Below are positions 34,693-44,858 of a stretch of 64,000 bases of DNA, piece by piece. Source of the DNA: Rhodobacter sp. (GTDB lineage: Bacteria; Pseudomonadota; Alphaproteobacteria; Rhodobacterales; Rhodobacteraceae); NCBI GenBank assembly GCA_020250175.1, contig JADCEN010000018.1:1-64000 (forward strand), read 5' to 3'. Positions within the stretch are counted from its first letter, which is position 1; every line of letters begins with the position of its first letter. Made by a program: the position numbers and the translations under genes. Below the pieces are notes generated by a model. It was not told the origin of the DNA and searched no databases. It saw only the letters and a list, made by a program, of their open reading frames with translations.

Positions 34693-35679
34693 ATGACCGA
34701 CGCTCCCCGCATACCATCTGAACTAACGCTGCGTAGTTTACGGGTCTTTGTGGCGCTCGAGGAGACGGGGTCTATCGCCGGGGCCGCGCTTAGGATCGGC
34801 GGGTCATCCTCGGGCGTGAGCCAGCACATAACTGCACTGGAAGCCGCGATCGGCGCGAGGCTCTTCGACCGCCGCGCCAAGCCCGTGACGCTCACCCCGG
34901 CAGGGCAAGTCCTGCGGGCGCATGCGCACCGCATCCTCTCGGTCGTGTCCGAAGCGCAGGCGGAACTGGCCGAGATCAGCCTGACCAGTCTTCCGCAACT
35001 AAACCTGGCGATCATCGACGATCTCGACGCTTCGCTGACCCCGGTGCTGGTGTCGGCCTTGCAGGCGCGGTTTCGAAAATGCTTTGTCAATGCCTTCTCG
35101 GGCCGGTCGGACAAGATCATCGAGCGGCTGAACGCCCGTGAGGCGGACATCGGCGTTACCGCTCTTCTGCCCGCCGACACAACGACCTTTCAGTCCGCCC
35201 CGATCCTGCGCGAGACCTTTATCCTTGTCACGGCAAAAGGCGCGATCGGGCCCGGCGGCGATGCGCGCGAGGCGCTGACCCGGCTGCCCTTCGTCCAGTA
35301 TTCCGAAACCATGCCCATCGGCCAAAAGGTCACGCAACACCTGAAGCGCGTGAAGATGAATGTTCCCCGTCGTTTCGCGTTCGAGGCAACGCGCTCGGTG
35401 CTGGCCATGGTGGTCCAGACCGGCGGCTGGACCTTGACGACACCCCTTAACCTTCTGGATGCAGAACGCTTCATACCGATGGTCGATATCCTGCCCCTGC
35501 CCTTTGCCGGCGAGACGCGCCACGTCCACCTTGTCGCCCGCGCCGAAGAACTGGGCCATCTGCCCGAGGCGCTGGCCCGCGACTGCCGGCGAATCCTGCG
35601 CGACGTTCTCGTCCCCCGCTTCGCCGCCATCGCCCCGGGGTTCGAGCGGGCGATCGAGGTGGCGGGGGATGAGGCTTAG
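34693..35679 (+). CDS. LysR-family transcriptional regulator
   Basis: The 328-residue regulator has an N-terminal winged helix-turn-helix (LRSLRVFVALEETGSIAGAA; SSGVSQHITALEAAIGARLFDRR) and a type 2 periplasmic-binding-like effector domain from about residue 95. It is convergent with, and overlaps by 4 bases, the racemase of the sulfonate operon. It probably controls block 2, by analogy with CuyR-type regulators beside cuyA. The 0.18-kb upstream region after the IS5 remnant should hold its own promoter. Confidence 0.8.
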   Translation: MTDAPRIPSELTLRSLRVFVALEETGSIAGAALRIGGSSSGVSQHITALEAAIGARLFDRRAKPVTLTPAGQVLRAHAHRILSVVSEAQAELAEISLTSLPQLNLAIIDDLDASLTPVLVSALQARFRKCFVNAFSGRSDKIIERLNAREADIGVTALLPADTTTFQSAPILRETFILVTAKGAIGPGGDAREALTRLPFVQYSETMPIGQKVTQHLKRVKMNVPRRFAFEATRSVLAMVVQTGGWTLTTPLNLLDAERFIPMVDILPLPFAGETRHVHLVARAEELGHLPEALARDCRRILRDVLVPRFAAIAPGFERAIEVAGDEA

Positions 35680-36329
35680 CTTTTCGCGAAGTCCCTGATT
35701 GCCTCCACGAGGCAATCCAGACTGTCCGTGAAAGGCCCTTGCAGCGCCCCTGTGAGGAGCGACAACTCGGTGCAGGCTACCAGCACATGCCCTTCTGCCG
35801 CCTCGGCCAACGCGGCCATGGCCGCATGCGCATCAGCCCCCATATCCCCCGCCTTGACTCGCCGGATCAGCGCCAGCACCGGCCCCTCATCGTCGGGCCA
35901 GGCCGGCGTGATCCCGACCTCGGTGAAATGCGCGTCGAAGGCCCCCGTCAGCCGCACCGCAGGAGAGGCGAGCATCGCGACCCGCCCCTTCGGCAGCGCC
36001 GCCACCGTCGTCGCCCGCATGTCGAGGAACGGCAGGGGCGTCGCCGCAATGATCTGGGGTGCATAAGCATGGGCGGTGTTGCAGGGCATGGCCAGCGCCT
36101 CTGCCCCGGCTGCCTGCAGATCGCGCGCCATCTGCGCCAGCACCGGGCCAGGGTCCTCGCCCGTCCCCTCGATCAGCCGGCGGATGCGGCTGGGCACGCC
36201 CGGGTTCTGGTGCACGATCAGAGGGATATGGTCGGCATCGTCGCGCGCGTCCACGGCCTGCAAAAGGCGCTTCATCAGAAGCACCGTCGCCTCCGGCCCC
36301 ATGCCGCCCAGGATGCCGACCTTTCTCAT
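35676..36329 (-). CDS. Aspartate/glutamate racemase family protein
   Basis: The 217-residue protein starts [20 protein letters not shown], the aspartate racemase signature. It has both catalytic cysteines, C83 in [10 protein letters not shown] and C186 in [10 protein letters not shown]. It racemises acidic amino acids without PLP. Its start overlaps the stop of the CuyA-like gene (ATGA), so the two are translated together. That coupling suggests that it interconverts D- and L-cysteate, a close aspartate analogue, so that the lyase receives the right enantiomer. Aspartate itself is the alternative substrate. Confidence 0.75.
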   Translation of the reverse strand: MRKVGILGGMGPEATVLLMKRLLQAVDARDDADHIPLIVHQNPGVPSRIRRLIEGTGEDPGPVLAQMARDLQAAGAEALAMPCNTAHAYAPQIIAATPLPFLDMRATTVAALPKGRVAMLASPAVRLTGAFDAHFTEVGITPAWPDDEGPVLALIRRVKAGDMGADAHAAMAALAEAAEGHVLVACTELSLLTGALQGPFTDSLDCLVEAIRDFAKS

Positions 36330-37324
36330 GCGTGGGGCAGGACGTGGGCATAGCCGGTAAGGCCGATTGCCCCACCGGTGTGCAGGAAGACGATCCGCTG
36401 GCCTTTGGTGAAATGCCCCTTGCGACAGAGGTCGATCAGACCTGCCGCGCCCTTGCCGGAATAGACCGGGTCGAGGAGGATCGCCTCCTGTTTCGCAAAG
36501 ATGTCGATGGCCTCAAGCGTACTCTCGGCCGGGATGCCATAGCCCTTGCCGATGTAGTCGCAGTTCGCCACCACATCCACACGCCGGACCACGCCCGGAA
36601 TGCCGACCTTCTCCTCGACCGCCTGCGCCAACCGGAAGACATTGCCTTCCTGCACATCCTTCGGCGCGCGCACCCCGATGCCCAGAAGCGGAAGTTGCGC
36701 GTTCAGCGCCTTCAGCCCCACGATCAGCCCGGCATGTGTGCCCGCCGACCCGGTGGCCGTGATCATGTGGTCAAAGACCAGCCCCCGCTCCACCATCTGC
36801 CCCAGAAGCTCCAGCGCGCAGGTCACATACCCCAGCGCCCCCGTCGCGTTCGACCCGCCGCCGACAATGGCGTAGGGTTTGCGCCCCTCGGCCTTCATCC
36901 TTTCGGCCACCGCGAACATCTCGGCGTTCATGTCAAGGCCGGGGCCCCGGTGTTCGATCGTCGCCCCGTGCAGCACATCCAGCAGCACGTTGCCGTTCAG
37001 CCGGTAGTTCGGCTCATTGTAGCCCGTCCGGTCCTCCAAGAGGATATGGCAGTCCATCCCCAGCTTCGCCGCCGCGGCCGCAGTCTGGCGCGCGTGGTTC
37101 GACTGGGTTGCGCCTTGGGTCAGCACGATATCCGCTCCCATCGCCACCGCCTCGGCCATCAGGAATTCAAGCTTCCGGGTCTTGTTGCCCCCGGTCGAAA
37201 GCCCCGTGCAATCGTCGCGCTTGATCCAGATTTCGGGGCCAAGCAACGCCGAGAGGCGTGGCAGGTGCTCCAGGGGCGTCGGCAGGTGGCCAAGGCGGAT
37301 CCGGGGAAAACGGGAAAGCTGCAT
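36326..37324 (-). CDS. cuyA: L-cysteate sulfo-lyase-like PLP enzyme (CuyA / D-cysteine desulfhydrase family)
   Basis: The 332-residue PLP fold-type II enzyme shows [20 protein letters not shown] with the probable Schiff-base lysine K48. [33 protein letters not shown] and [10 protein letters not shown] (phosphate-binding turn) follow. From memory the sequence resembles the L-cysteate sulfo-lyase of Ruegeria pomeroyi and Paracoccus over most of its length. That enzyme converts L-cysteate to pyruvate, ammonium and sulfite. D-cysteine desulfhydrase and ACC deaminase are the close alternatives. It lies between the HpsN-like dehydrogenase and the racemase in one minus-strand operon. No sulfite exporter or sulfite dehydrogenase is in the window. 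Confidence 0.7.
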   Translation of the reverse strand: MQLSRFPRIRLGHLPTPLEHLPRLSALLGPEIWIKRDDCTGLSTGGNKTRKLEFLMAEAVAMGADIVLTQGATQSNHARQTAAAAAKLGMDCHILLEDRTGYNEPNYRLNGNVLLDVLHGATIEHRGPGLDMNAEMFAVAERMKAEGRKPYAIVGGGSNATGALGYVTCALELLGQMVERGLVFDHMITATGSAGTHAGLIVGLKALNAQLPLLGIGVRAPKDVQEGNVFRLAQAVEEKVGIPGVVRRVDVVANCDYIGKGYGIPAESTLEAIDIFAKQEAILLDPVYSGKGAAGLIDLCRKGHFTKGQRIVFLHTGGAIGLTGYAHVLPHA

Positions 37325-37421
37325 CTTCTGTCCTCTGGACATTTTCTGTCCGCATATATCCCACGGGGGACCAGGGGTGTGAAACCCCCGGCGAAATACC
37401 AAGGGCGAAGGGCGCCGGAAG

Positions 37422-38705
37422 TCAGCGCAGGAACTTCTCCAGCCTTATGTCGGCGGTGCGGGCGTGGCCCTCCATTCCCTCGAACCGGCTGATTGAGGCA
37501 GTCACGGCCGCCAACTTCGGCAGGGCCTCGGTCGTCACCTTCTGCCAGGTCACCGTCTTCAGGAACTTGTGGACCGAGAGGCCCCCGGTGTAGCGCGCCG
37601 CACCCGAGGTCGGCAGCACATGGTTCGTGCCCGCCGCCTTGTCGCCGAAGGCGACCGTGCTTTCAGCACCTAGAAACAGCGACCCATAAGCTGACAGCCT
37701 CGCCTTCCACCAGTCGAGGTTCGCGGCCTGCACATGCAGATGTTCCGGCGCGATACGGTCGGCGGTCGCCGCCATCGCCTCTGGCCCATCGCAGAGGATG
37801 ATCTCGCCCAGGCCGGCCCAGGCGGCCTCGGCCGACGCGCGATTGGGTTGGGGGAGTTCTGCAGCGAAGAGGGGCGCAAGGCGCGCCACTTCCCCGGCAA
37901 GCACCGGGCTGTCGGTCACCAGCCAGACCGGCGAGTTCGCTCCATGTTCGGCCTGCCCGATCAGGTCCCAAGCGACGATGGCGGGGTCAGCTGAGGCATC
38001 CGCAATCACCATGCTGTCGGTCGGCCCTGCAACCATGTCGATGCCGATCCGTCCATAGAGAAGGCGTTTCGCCTCGGCCACATACTGGTTGCCGGGGCCG
38101 ACAAGGATATCCGCCGCCGGCAGGCCGAAGAGGCCGAAGGCCAGCGCGGCCACCCCCTGAATGCCGCCCAAGGCGAGCACCCGGTCCGCCCCGCAGTGGT
38201 GGAGCGTATAGAGGATCGCATCCGGAACCCCCGCCCGGGCATCGGCGCGCGGAGGCGAGACGGCGGCGATATGCCGGACCCCGGCCACTTTGGCCGTCGT
38301 CACAGTCATCATCGCGCTCGCAATATGGCTGTAGCGCCCGCCGGGCACATAGCAGCCCGCCGCGCTCACGGGGATCAGCCGCTGCCCTGCCGTCAGGCCG
38401 GGGCGCAACTCAACCTCGGTCTCGCGGATGCTGTCGCGCTGCGCCTCGGCAAAGCGGGCGATGTTTTCGTGGGCATAGGCGATGTCGTCCTTGAGCCTTT
38501 GCGGCACCCGCCCGCAGGCATCACCAATCGCCTCGTCCGACACCACGATATCGCCCTGCCAGCGGTCAAGCTCGGCCGACAGGCGCTGCGCGGTCGCCTC
38601 GCGCCCCGTCTCAAGCTCGGCCAGCAAGGCCGCGACGGACCCTGACAGGTTCGCCGCCTCGGCTGGGGCATGGCGCTCGCCACGCTTGAGGTAGGTCAGG
38701 GTCAT
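37422..38705 (-). CDS. HpsN-like sulfopropanediol dehydrogenase (histidinol dehydrogenase superfamily)
   Basis: The 427-residue zinc- and NAD-dependent enzyme conserves HisD-type residues: Q251 and H254 in GQAEHG, E321-H322 in APEHL, D355 and H362 in [12 protein letters not shown] and H414 in EGMEGHA. These enzymes oxidise a primary alcohol to a carboxylate in two NAD steps. Stretches such as [20 protein letters not shown], then [20 protein letters not shown] recall HpsN, which oxidises (R)-2,3-dihydroxypropane-1-sulfonate to sulfolactate. No histidine-biosynthesis gene is near, which argues against HisD. Its ATG overlaps the methyltransferase stop. Oxidation of an aminosulfonate alcohol such as cysteinolate to cysteate would fit the next gene. 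Confidence 0.72.
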   Translation of the reverse strand: MTLTYLKRGERHAPAEAANLSGSVAALLAELETGREATAQRLSAELDRWQGDIVVSDEAIGDACGRVPQRLKDDIAYAHENIARFAEAQRDSIRETEVELRPGLTAGQRLIPVSAAGCYVPGGRYSHIASAMMTVTTAKVAGVRHIAAVSPPRADARAGVPDAILYTLHHCGADRVLALGGIQGVAALAFGLFGLPAADILVGPGNQYVAEAKRLLYGRIGIDMVAGPTDSMVIADASADPAIVAWDLIGQAEHGANSPVWLVTDSPVLAGEVARLAPLFAAELPQPNRASAEAAWAGLGEIILCDGPEAMAATADRIAPEHLHVQAANLDWWKARLSAYGSLFLGAESTVAFGDKAAGTNHVLPTSGAARYTGGLSVHKFLKTVTWQKVTTEALPKLAAVTASISRFEGMEGHARTADIRLEKFLR

Positions 38706-40243
38706 GGAGTCTCCAGCCGGATCGGGAACTCGCCACGCATCCGGACCTCGGCCTCGGGCGAAAGGTAGGTGGGATGATGTGTCGCCAGCACCTTCCGGGC
38801 GGCAGCCTTGGCGCGGTTCCAGGCGTCGGGGCGGCCCTTTTCGTCCCAGGTCACCGGCGCGTCGCGATCGGCGATGCTGGGATAGAAGTAGTCTCGCTGC
38901 ATCGCCGCGATGGTATGCGCGCCACCGAGGAAATGCCCCGGCCCCAGCACCGCTTCGCAGATCGCGTCATAGCCCAGCGTTTCCTCGTTCACCTCGACCC
39001 CGCGCAGGGTGCGGTAGATCAGGGAGTGCATCTCGTCATCCAGGATGAAAGCCTCGAAAGACGCGCCAAGCAGCGACGCCATCATGCCGGAGGATTCGTA
39101 GATCAGGTTCCCGCCCGCCAGCGCTGTTGCGAGCGAGGAAATCCCCTTCTCCGCTCCATACTGCGCGTCGGGCACCTTTGCATCGGTCATGCTGGAGGCC
39201 ACGCCCGAGGGCAGGCCCAGCCAGTTCGAAATCTGCGCCGAGGCAGCGTTCATCACGCTGATCTCGCCTCCGCCACCAACAAAGGAGCCCGTCCTCAGGT
39301 CCACCACCAGTGGCCAGTTGGAAAACACCATCGGGTGGCCGGGCTTGATGACATTGACCATCACAAGACTGGCCAGGGTCTCTGCCAGTGACTGCGCAAG
39401 GAACCCGGCCAGAGTTGCCGGTGCCGTGGCCCCGGACTGCGCGGCGGTGATGCAAGACAATGGCAGTCCGTGTTCGATGCAGGCGAGCGTCACCATCACC
39501 GCATCCTCGCCATAGCGCATGGGCGAGATCATGGGTGAGATATGCGCCTTGAGGAACGGCGTCGTCCGGAAGAGGCCGGAATTGCCGTCACCCCCCAGCC
39601 CGATGTCCACCATCCGCATGATCGGGGCGACGTGGTCGTGGATGGTGAAGGAGGTGGCGACGGGCTTCGTCGTGCCCTTCATCAGCGCAAAGACGGTGTT
39701 CACGTCGAGGTCGAAGATATCCGTTAGGTCCGTCGCCACGCAGCAGCGGGTGAACCAGCTGACATTCGTCAGTGTGTCCTGCAGCCGGGTGAAGTCGTAA
39801 AGATCGCGCAGCGTGGACGGCCGGTAACCGCCGCTGTCGATATCCAGCGTCAGGACCGCAGCACCCCCGGTGCCGAAATGGACTGCGTCGCCGCCGACCT
39901 CGATCGACCGGGCCGGATCGCGGCCGTGGAAGGTGAAGGTCTTTGCGGCCAAGCTGATGACGCGTTCGACAAGGTCGCGGGGAAAGAACACCCGGCCATC
40001 GCCGAAGGTCGCCCCGGCGGCGAGGAAGGGCTTGACCATGATCTCGGGCACTTCGCCAACGCCAAGGTCAGACAGGAGGCGCAGGGCGGTTCCATAGATC
40101 GCCTGCATGTCGGCCTCGGACAGTGGCCGGTACTGCCCGCCCCGCTGGCCCGGCGGACAGGGGTTGACGGCAGGCGGCAGGGCTCGCTTGGCGACCCGGT
40201 CCGCCCGTCCGCCGCTGCGTCGCCCAGTTTGTCCGTCGTTCAT
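38702..40243 (-). CDS. Trimethylamine methyltransferase (MttB)-family protein, non-pyrrolysine
   Basis: The 513-residue TIM-barrel protein belongs to the MttB superfamily, whose characterised members transfer a methyl group from a quaternary amine to a corrinoid protein. Typical segments are VHFGTGGAAVLTLDIDSGGY, then FTRLQDTLTNVSWF and ALAGGNLIYESSGMMASLLG. No in-frame amber codon is present, so it lacks pyrrolysine and belongs with the MtgB/MtpB-like betaine demethylases. It is the first gene of the minus-strand operon, with GGAG before the ATG, and is divergent from the DMGDH-like gene. No corrinoid protein or activase is encoded nearby, which is unusual. A tetrahydrofolate acceptor or an enzyme encoded elsewhere may serve instead. 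Confidence 0.75.
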   Translation of the reverse strand: MNDGQTGRRSGGRADRVAKRALPPAVNPCPPGQRGGQYRPLSEADMQAIYGTALRLLSDLGVGEVPEIMVKPFLAAGATFGDGRVFFPRDLVERVISLAAKTFTFHGRDPARSIEVGGDAVHFGTGGAAVLTLDIDSGGYRPSTLRDLYDFTRLQDTLTNVSWFTRCCVATDLTDIFDLDVNTVFALMKGTTKPVATSFTIHDHVAPIMRMVDIGLGGDGNSGLFRTTPFLKAHISPMISPMRYGEDAVMVTLACIEHGLPLSCITAAQSGATAPATLAGFLAQSLAETLASLVMVNVIKPGHPMVFSNWPLVVDLRTGSFVGGGGEISVMNAASAQISNWLGLPSGVASSMTDAKVPDAQYGAEKGISSLATALAGGNLIYESSGMMASLLGASFEAFILDDEMHSLIYRTLRGVEVNEETLGYDAICEAVLGPGHFLGGAHTIAAMQRDYFYPSIADRDAPVTWDEKGRPDAWNRAKAAARKVLATHHPTYLSPEAEVRMRGEFPIRLETP

Positions 40244-40420
40244 TACACTCTCCGCTGTCCGTTGCCATTGGAGGGGAATGCCACGGGACCTGACAACGCA
40301 GAAGCGTCTTCTTCAATGGAATTGACCGACCTCTTCCAATTCGTTGAACGTCCACCCCCTTGATTGACGGCCCAAGTCCCTTCGCGCTTGATTTTCCGGC
40401 AAGAGACAGGAGCGTTCGGC
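40244..40420. promoter_or_regulatory. Divergent promoter region of the sulfonate/demethylation cluster
   Basis: This 177-base gap between the methyltransferase and DMGDH-like starts must hold both promoters and probably the LysR-type operator. I see no strong palindrome. Confidence 0.5.
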
Positions 40421-42841
40421 ATGAAATCCCAGACCCGCGTGGTGGTGATCGGCGGCGGCATCGCAGGGTGTTCGACGCTCTACCACCTGACGCAGGAAGG
40501 CTGGACCGACGTCGTCCTGATCGAGCGGAACGAGCTGACATCCGGCACCACTTGGCATTCGGCGGCGCAGGTTACGAACTTCGGGATGACGCAGACGATG
40601 GTCGGCCTGAAAAGCCATTCCATCAAGCTCTACAAGGAATTGGCGACGGACCCGGACTATCCGATAAACTATCACCACGGCGACGGCGGCATTCGGCTGG
40701 CGAACTCCGAAACCACGATGGACGGCTATCGCCACTTCGCCAGTCAGGCCAAAGTGATGGGCGTCGACTTCGAGATCATTGACGCCGCCGAATGTGCGCG
40801 GCGCCATCCGCTGATATCCACCGACCGGCTGATCGGGGGCCTGTGGGACCCGCTCGACGGTGACATCGACCCCGCGCAACTGTGTCAGGCGCTGGCCCGC
40901 CGTGCGCGCAAAGCGGGTGCTGAGGTCTACCGAAACACGCCGGTCACAGGCCTTGAGCAGTTGAAGGACGACAGCTGGATCGTGCACACCACGCAGGGCA
41001 ACATCGCCTGCGAGATCGTGGTCAACGCCTGCGGCTACCGGGTGAACGAGGTCGGCGCGATGATGGGGGTGCATCACCCCGTCGCCTCGATGGAGCATCA
41101 GTACTTCCTGACCGAGCCGATCCAGGGGATCATCGACTTCGGACGGCGCGTGCCGCTCCTCCGCTGCCCGATCGACGATTTCTATTCGCGGCAGGAAAAG
41201 CAGGGGCTTCTGGTCGGGTTCTACGAACAGGATTGCCGGACGTGGGGCCTCGATGGGATCGATCCGAGCTTCGTCAACGCGCTTTGCCCGTCGGACACCG
41301 ACCGCGTGCTGCCGGTGCTGGAGAACGTGTTCAGGCGCATGCCCGCGCTGGCCGAGGTGGGCATCCACACCATCGTCAACGGCCCGATCACCTATTCCAT
41401 CGACGGGGCGCCCTTAGTCGGCCCGATCCCGGGCAAGCGCAACGCCTTCTGCATCATCGGCCTGCGGGCGGGGATTGGTGAGGGTGGCGGGCATGGCTGG
41501 CTCCTCGCCCAGCAGATCGTGCATGGCGAGGCGCAGTATGACACTTGGGTCACCGACCCGCGCCGCTTCACCGGGCACGCCAACGTGGAACTGACCGCGC
41601 TGAAGGCCATCGAGGATTACCAGAACGAATTCCGCTTTCACCTGCCTCACGAACACCGCCCGGCAGGCCGCCCGATGAAGACCACCCCACTGACCCCGAT
41701 CCTTGCCGCCGAAGGCGCCGAGTTCGGCGTGGTCAACGGCTGGGAGCGAGTGGCCTACATCAAGCCGAGGCCCGATTTCCATGAAACCCATGGCTTCCGC
41801 TTCAACGAAACCTTCGACGTGGTGGCGTCAGAAGTGCGCGCGGTGCAGACCGGCGTGGGGTTGACCGAGGTCAACGGCTTCAACCGGTTCGAGATCACGG
41901 GTCCGGGCGCGCGCGACTGGCTGGACACCATGTTCTGCGGCCGGCTGGCGCGGAAGGTGGGGAAGGTGGGCCTCGGCTACCTTCTGAACCACCATGGCAA
42001 CGTGAAGGGCGAGGCGACGCTGGCAAACCTTGACGAGGGAACGACATGGTATGGCTCGGCCGCCGCGTCGGAGTATCACGACATGGACTGGCTGACGGCG
42101 CATACGCCGAAGGACGGGTCGGTCACCATCCGGTCGCTGACGAACGACTGGACGATCCTTGTGCTGGCCGGGCCTAAGTCACGCGACGTGCTGGCGGCGG
42201 CCTCTCGCGGGGACTGGTCTGCCCAGGCCTTCCCCTGGCTGTCGGTCCGCCGCGCCTTTGTGGGCATCGCGCCTGCGGTGGTGATGTCGGTCAGCTTCTC
42301 GGGCGAACTGGCCTATGAAATCCACGTCCCGAACGCCCAGCTATACGCCGCCTACCTTGCCGTGCGGAAGGCTGGTGAGGCCCATGGACTGCGGCTCTTC
42401 GGGTCCTATGCCGTTGAATCCATGCGGTTGGAAAAGGGGTATCGCCACTGGAAGGCGGACATCGTGACCGAGTTCAACCCCTTCGAATCCGGCCTTGCGC
42501 GCTTCGTGAAGCTGGACAAGCCTGACTTCATCGGCAAACCCGCGCTGGAAAAGATGGTCGCCGCCGGACCCCGCCGCGCCTTTGTCTCGATGGAGCTGGA
42601 CGCCAACCATGCCACCGCGCATGGCGGCGATGCGATCCTGTCGGATGGCCGGGTGGTGGGATCGGTCACCTCGGTCGCCTGGGGCCACCGGGTGGGCAAG
42701 AACATCGCCATGGGTTTTGTCGAACCGGCCTTCGCCGCCGAGGGCACGAGGCTGACGGTCGAGGTGATCGGAGAACCGATATCTGCCGTCGTCGTGCCGG
42801 AATGCCTTTATGATCGCGGGAATGCCCGTGTTCGCGCCTAG
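40421..42841 (+). CDS. Dimethylglycine/sarcosine dehydrogenase-like FAD-folate enzyme
   Basis: The 806-residue enzyme has an N-terminal FAD-dependent amine oxidase half with the dinucleotide motif VVVIGGGIAGCSTLYHL and TSGTTWHSAAQ. The C-terminal half is GcvT-like, from about residue 430 (NRFEITGPGARDWLDTMF; LEKGYRHWKADIVTEFNPFE; the GcvT_C region near the end). Such enzymes oxidise N-methyl groups and pass the one-carbon unit to tetrahydrofolate. Here it would remove the remaining methyl groups after the MttB-like step. The start at 40421 gives the FAD motif at its usual position. The gene is divergent from the minus-strand operon. Confidence 0.85.
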   Translation: MKSQTRVVVIGGGIAGCSTLYHLTQEGWTDVVLIERNELTSGTTWHSAAQVTNFGMTQTMVGLKSHSIKLYKELATDPDYPINYHHGDGGIRLANSETTMDGYRHFASQAKVMGVDFEIIDAAECARRHPLISTDRLIGGLWDPLDGDIDPAQLCQALARRARKAGAEVYRNTPVTGLEQLKDDSWIVHTTQGNIACEIVVNACGYRVNEVGAMMGVHHPVASMEHQYFLTEPIQGIIDFGRRVPLLRCPIDDFYSRQEKQGLLVGFYEQDCRTWGLDGIDPSFVNALCPSDTDRVLPVLENVFRRMPALAEVGIHTIVNGPITYSIDGAPLVGPIPGKRNAFCIIGLRAGIGEGGGHGWLLAQQIVHGEAQYDTWVTDPRRFTGHANVELTALKAIEDYQNEFRFHLPHEHRPAGRPMKTTPLTPILAAEGAEFGVVNGWERVAYIKPRPDFHETHGFRFNETFDVVASEVRAVQTGVGLTEVNGFNRFEITGPGARDWLDTMFCGRLARKVGKVGLGYLLNHHGNVKGEATLANLDEGTTWYGSAAASEYHDMDWLTAHTPKDGSVTIRSLTNDWTILVLAGPKSRDVLAAASRGDWSAQAFPWLSVRRAFVGIAPAVVMSVSFSGELAYEIHVPNAQLYAAYLAVRKAGEAHGLRLFGSYAVESMRLEKGYRHWKADIVTEFNPFESGLARFVKLDKPDFIGKPALEKMVAAGPRRAFVSMELDANHATAHGGDAILSDGRVVGSVTSVAWGHRVGKNIAMGFVEPAFAAEGTRLTVEVIGEPISAVVVPECLYDRGNARVRA

Positions 42842-43183
42842 GCCGTTCATCGCTGCGCTGCGTGTCAGCCAGGGCATCGCGGCAACGGGGCTTGCAGCCT
42901 GGTCTTGTCGGCAGAGCGCTGATCGATGTGCCCGCGAAGGATGGCCGTTCTGCCCCCGTTGCGGGAACCCGGTTTCAGCCGTTGTTAGCCGACATTGACG
43001 AGGCCGGGCGGCCAGCAAAGGCACTTCGACGGGATGTTCGAACAGGTCGACGATGAGGCGGCTGTTTTCGGGCGGGCGATTGTTCACAGGGGCGGGGTTA
43101 CCCAAGGCCGAACCCAGAAGAAGAGGCGTTGGACAGCTTATATCCCCGCCCGTATAGTTCACAGACCATCAGGGAGGAAAACC
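42842..43183. other. 342-base gap between demethylase and binding-protein genes
   Basis: I see no gene here. The last bases include a good ribosome site (AGGGAGGA) for the binding-protein gene. A separate promoter for the transporter is plausible. Confidence 0.4.
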
Positions 43184-44746
43184 ATGAGTAACCTTATACT
43201 TCCGCCGGGAATTACCCGGCGCGGCGTCTTGAAGGGCGCCACTGCAATGGCCGCCGCAGGCCTGATACTGCCTGCGACCATGCAGAGGGCGCGGGCCGAG
43301 CCGAAAAAGGGTGGCGTATTCCGCCTTGGCATCGGTCATGGCTCGACCACGGACACCTATGATCCGGGTCTTTGGGACCAGCTCTATGTCCAGACCTTTG
43401 CGGCGGCGCGCCACAACTACCTGATCGAGATCGCAGCGGACGGGACGCTGGTCGGCGAGATCGCCGAAAGCTGGGAGTCGCCCGACGGCTCGACATGGAT
43501 CTTCAAGATCCGCGAGGGCGTATCGTTCCATTCCGGCAAGCCGCTGACCGTCGATGACGTGATTGCGTCGCTGAACCACCACCGGGGCGATGCCTCGACA
43601 TCGGCTGTGAAGTCCTATTTCGATCCGGTGACCGACATCAAGGCTGACGGCGGCAATGTTGTCGTGACGCTCAACGCGCCGAACGCCGACTTCCCTTACC
43701 TGATGTCGGACTACCACCTGGCGATCATGCCCGGCACCGACGGCAAGATCGACGTCACCTCGCCCGACGGCGCAGGGGGCTACATCGTGGAGAGCTACGA
43801 GCCGGGCGTGCAGGCCACGCTGAACCGCAACCCGAACTACTGGAAGAGCGACCGGGCGCATTTCGACCAGCTTGTCCTGCTGACGATCATCGATCCGGCC
43901 GCCAGGCTGAACGCACTCATGACCAACGAGGTCGACACGATCGACCAAGTCGATCCGGCCTCGATCGGGCTTCTGGAAAGCCGGGGCGTGGCAAACATTT
44001 TGTCGATTTCGGGCAACGCGCACTACACCTTCCCGATGGACGCGCGCATGGCGCCATTCAGCGACAACAACGTGCGTCTGGCGCTGAAGTATGCCTTCGA
44101 CCGGCAGGAACTGGTGGACAAGATCTTGGCCGGCCACGGCTCGGTCTCGAATGACAACCCGATCGGCCCGGCAAACCGCTATTTCTTTGCCGGCCTTGAA
44201 CCCAAGTCCTATGACCCCGACAAGGCCAAGTTCCACCTGAAGGAAGCGGGGATGGACACGCTTGAGGTCACGGTGTCAGCCGCAAACGCTGCCTTCAACG
44301 GGGCGGTCGATGCAGCCGTCCTGATGAGCGAGAAGGCGGCTGCCGCAGGGATCACCATCACCGTGGACCGCGTGCCGGACGACGGCTACTGGGACAACAT
44401 CTGGCTGAAAAAGCCGTTCTGCGCCAGCTACTGGGGCGGCCGGCCGACCGAAGACCAAATGTTCACCACGGCCTATCAGGGCGGCGGCGCCTGGAACGAA
44501 AGCTTCTGGTCGAACACGCGGTTCGACGAGCTCTTGGTCGCGGCACGGTCCGAGTTGGACGAAGCCAAGCGCCGGGCGATGTACGAGGAGATGCAGCAAC
44601 TCGTATCCTTCGAAGGCTCGTCGATCATTCCGATGTACAACAACTATGTGATGGCGGTCTCGAAGGCGATCGCAACTCCCGAGAAGATCGGCAACAACTG
44701 GAACCTTGATGGTTTCCGCTGCGTCGAGCGCTGGTGGATGGCCTGA
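43184..44746 (+). CDS. Tat-exported solute-binding protein, family 5, third system
   Basis: The 520-residue protein has a twin-arginine type leader (TRRGVLKGATAMAAAGLIL, residues 10-28) and a cleavage region near ARA. This suggests export in folded form. The mature part is SBP_bac_5 (GEIAESWESPDGSTWIFKIR, then FHSGKPLTVDDVIASLNHH). It would bind the substrate of the demethylation/desulfonation pathway. AGGGAGG sits seven bases before the ATG. A strong hairpin follows the stop. Confidence 0.85.
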   Translation: MSNLILPPGITRRGVLKGATAMAAAGLILPATMQRARAEPKKGGVFRLGIGHGSTTDTYDPGLWDQLYVQTFAAARHNYLIEIAADGTLVGEIAESWESPDGSTWIFKIREGVSFHSGKPLTVDDVIASLNHHRGDASTSAVKSYFDPVTDIKADGGNVVVTLNAPNADFPYLMSDYHLAIMPGTDGKIDVTSPDGAGGYIVESYEPGVQATLNRNPNYWKSDRAHFDQLVLLTIIDPAARLNALMTNEVDTIDQVDPASIGLLESRGVANILSISGNAHYTFPMDARMAPFSDNNVRLALKYAFDRQELVDKILAGHGSVSNDNPIGPANRYFFAGLEPKSYDPDKAKFHLKEAGMDTLEVTVSAANAAFNGAVDAAVLMSEKAAAAGITITVDRVPDDGYWDNIWLKKPFCASYWGGRPTEDQMFTTAYQGGGAWNESFWSNTRFDELLVAARSELDEAKRRAMYEEMQQLVSFEGSSIIPMYNNYVMAVSKAIATPEKIGNNWNLDGFRCVERWWMA

Positions 44747-44765
44747 TCCCCATAGCCTGAGACCG

Positions 44766-44807
44766 GGACCCGGGTGGGTGATGCCTGCCCGGGTCCTGGC
44801 TGCTTTT
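44766..44807 (+). terminator. Hairpin with T-run after the third binding protein
   Basis: GGACCCGGG (44766-44774) pairs with CCCGGGTCC (44788-44796), and TTTTT follows at 44803-44807. The 6-base gap before the T-run makes it a weak or partial terminator, in the same position as in the other two importer operons. Confidence 0.6.
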
Positions 44808-44858
44808 TGGCCAAGGCGGCGCAAGAACCGCCGGGCCTGACGGAAACGGGGGAAAGAC

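Noticed and set aside
36059-37492. 477-codon plus-strand frame
   Set aside because: It is a shadow of the CuyA-like gene, with His/Arg/Pro-rich composition and no domain.
37422-38705. Histidine biosynthesis gene hisD
   Set aside because: No other his gene is nearby, and the partners are sulfonate and methylamine enzymes. The sequence is closer in feel to HpsN-type dehydrogenases.
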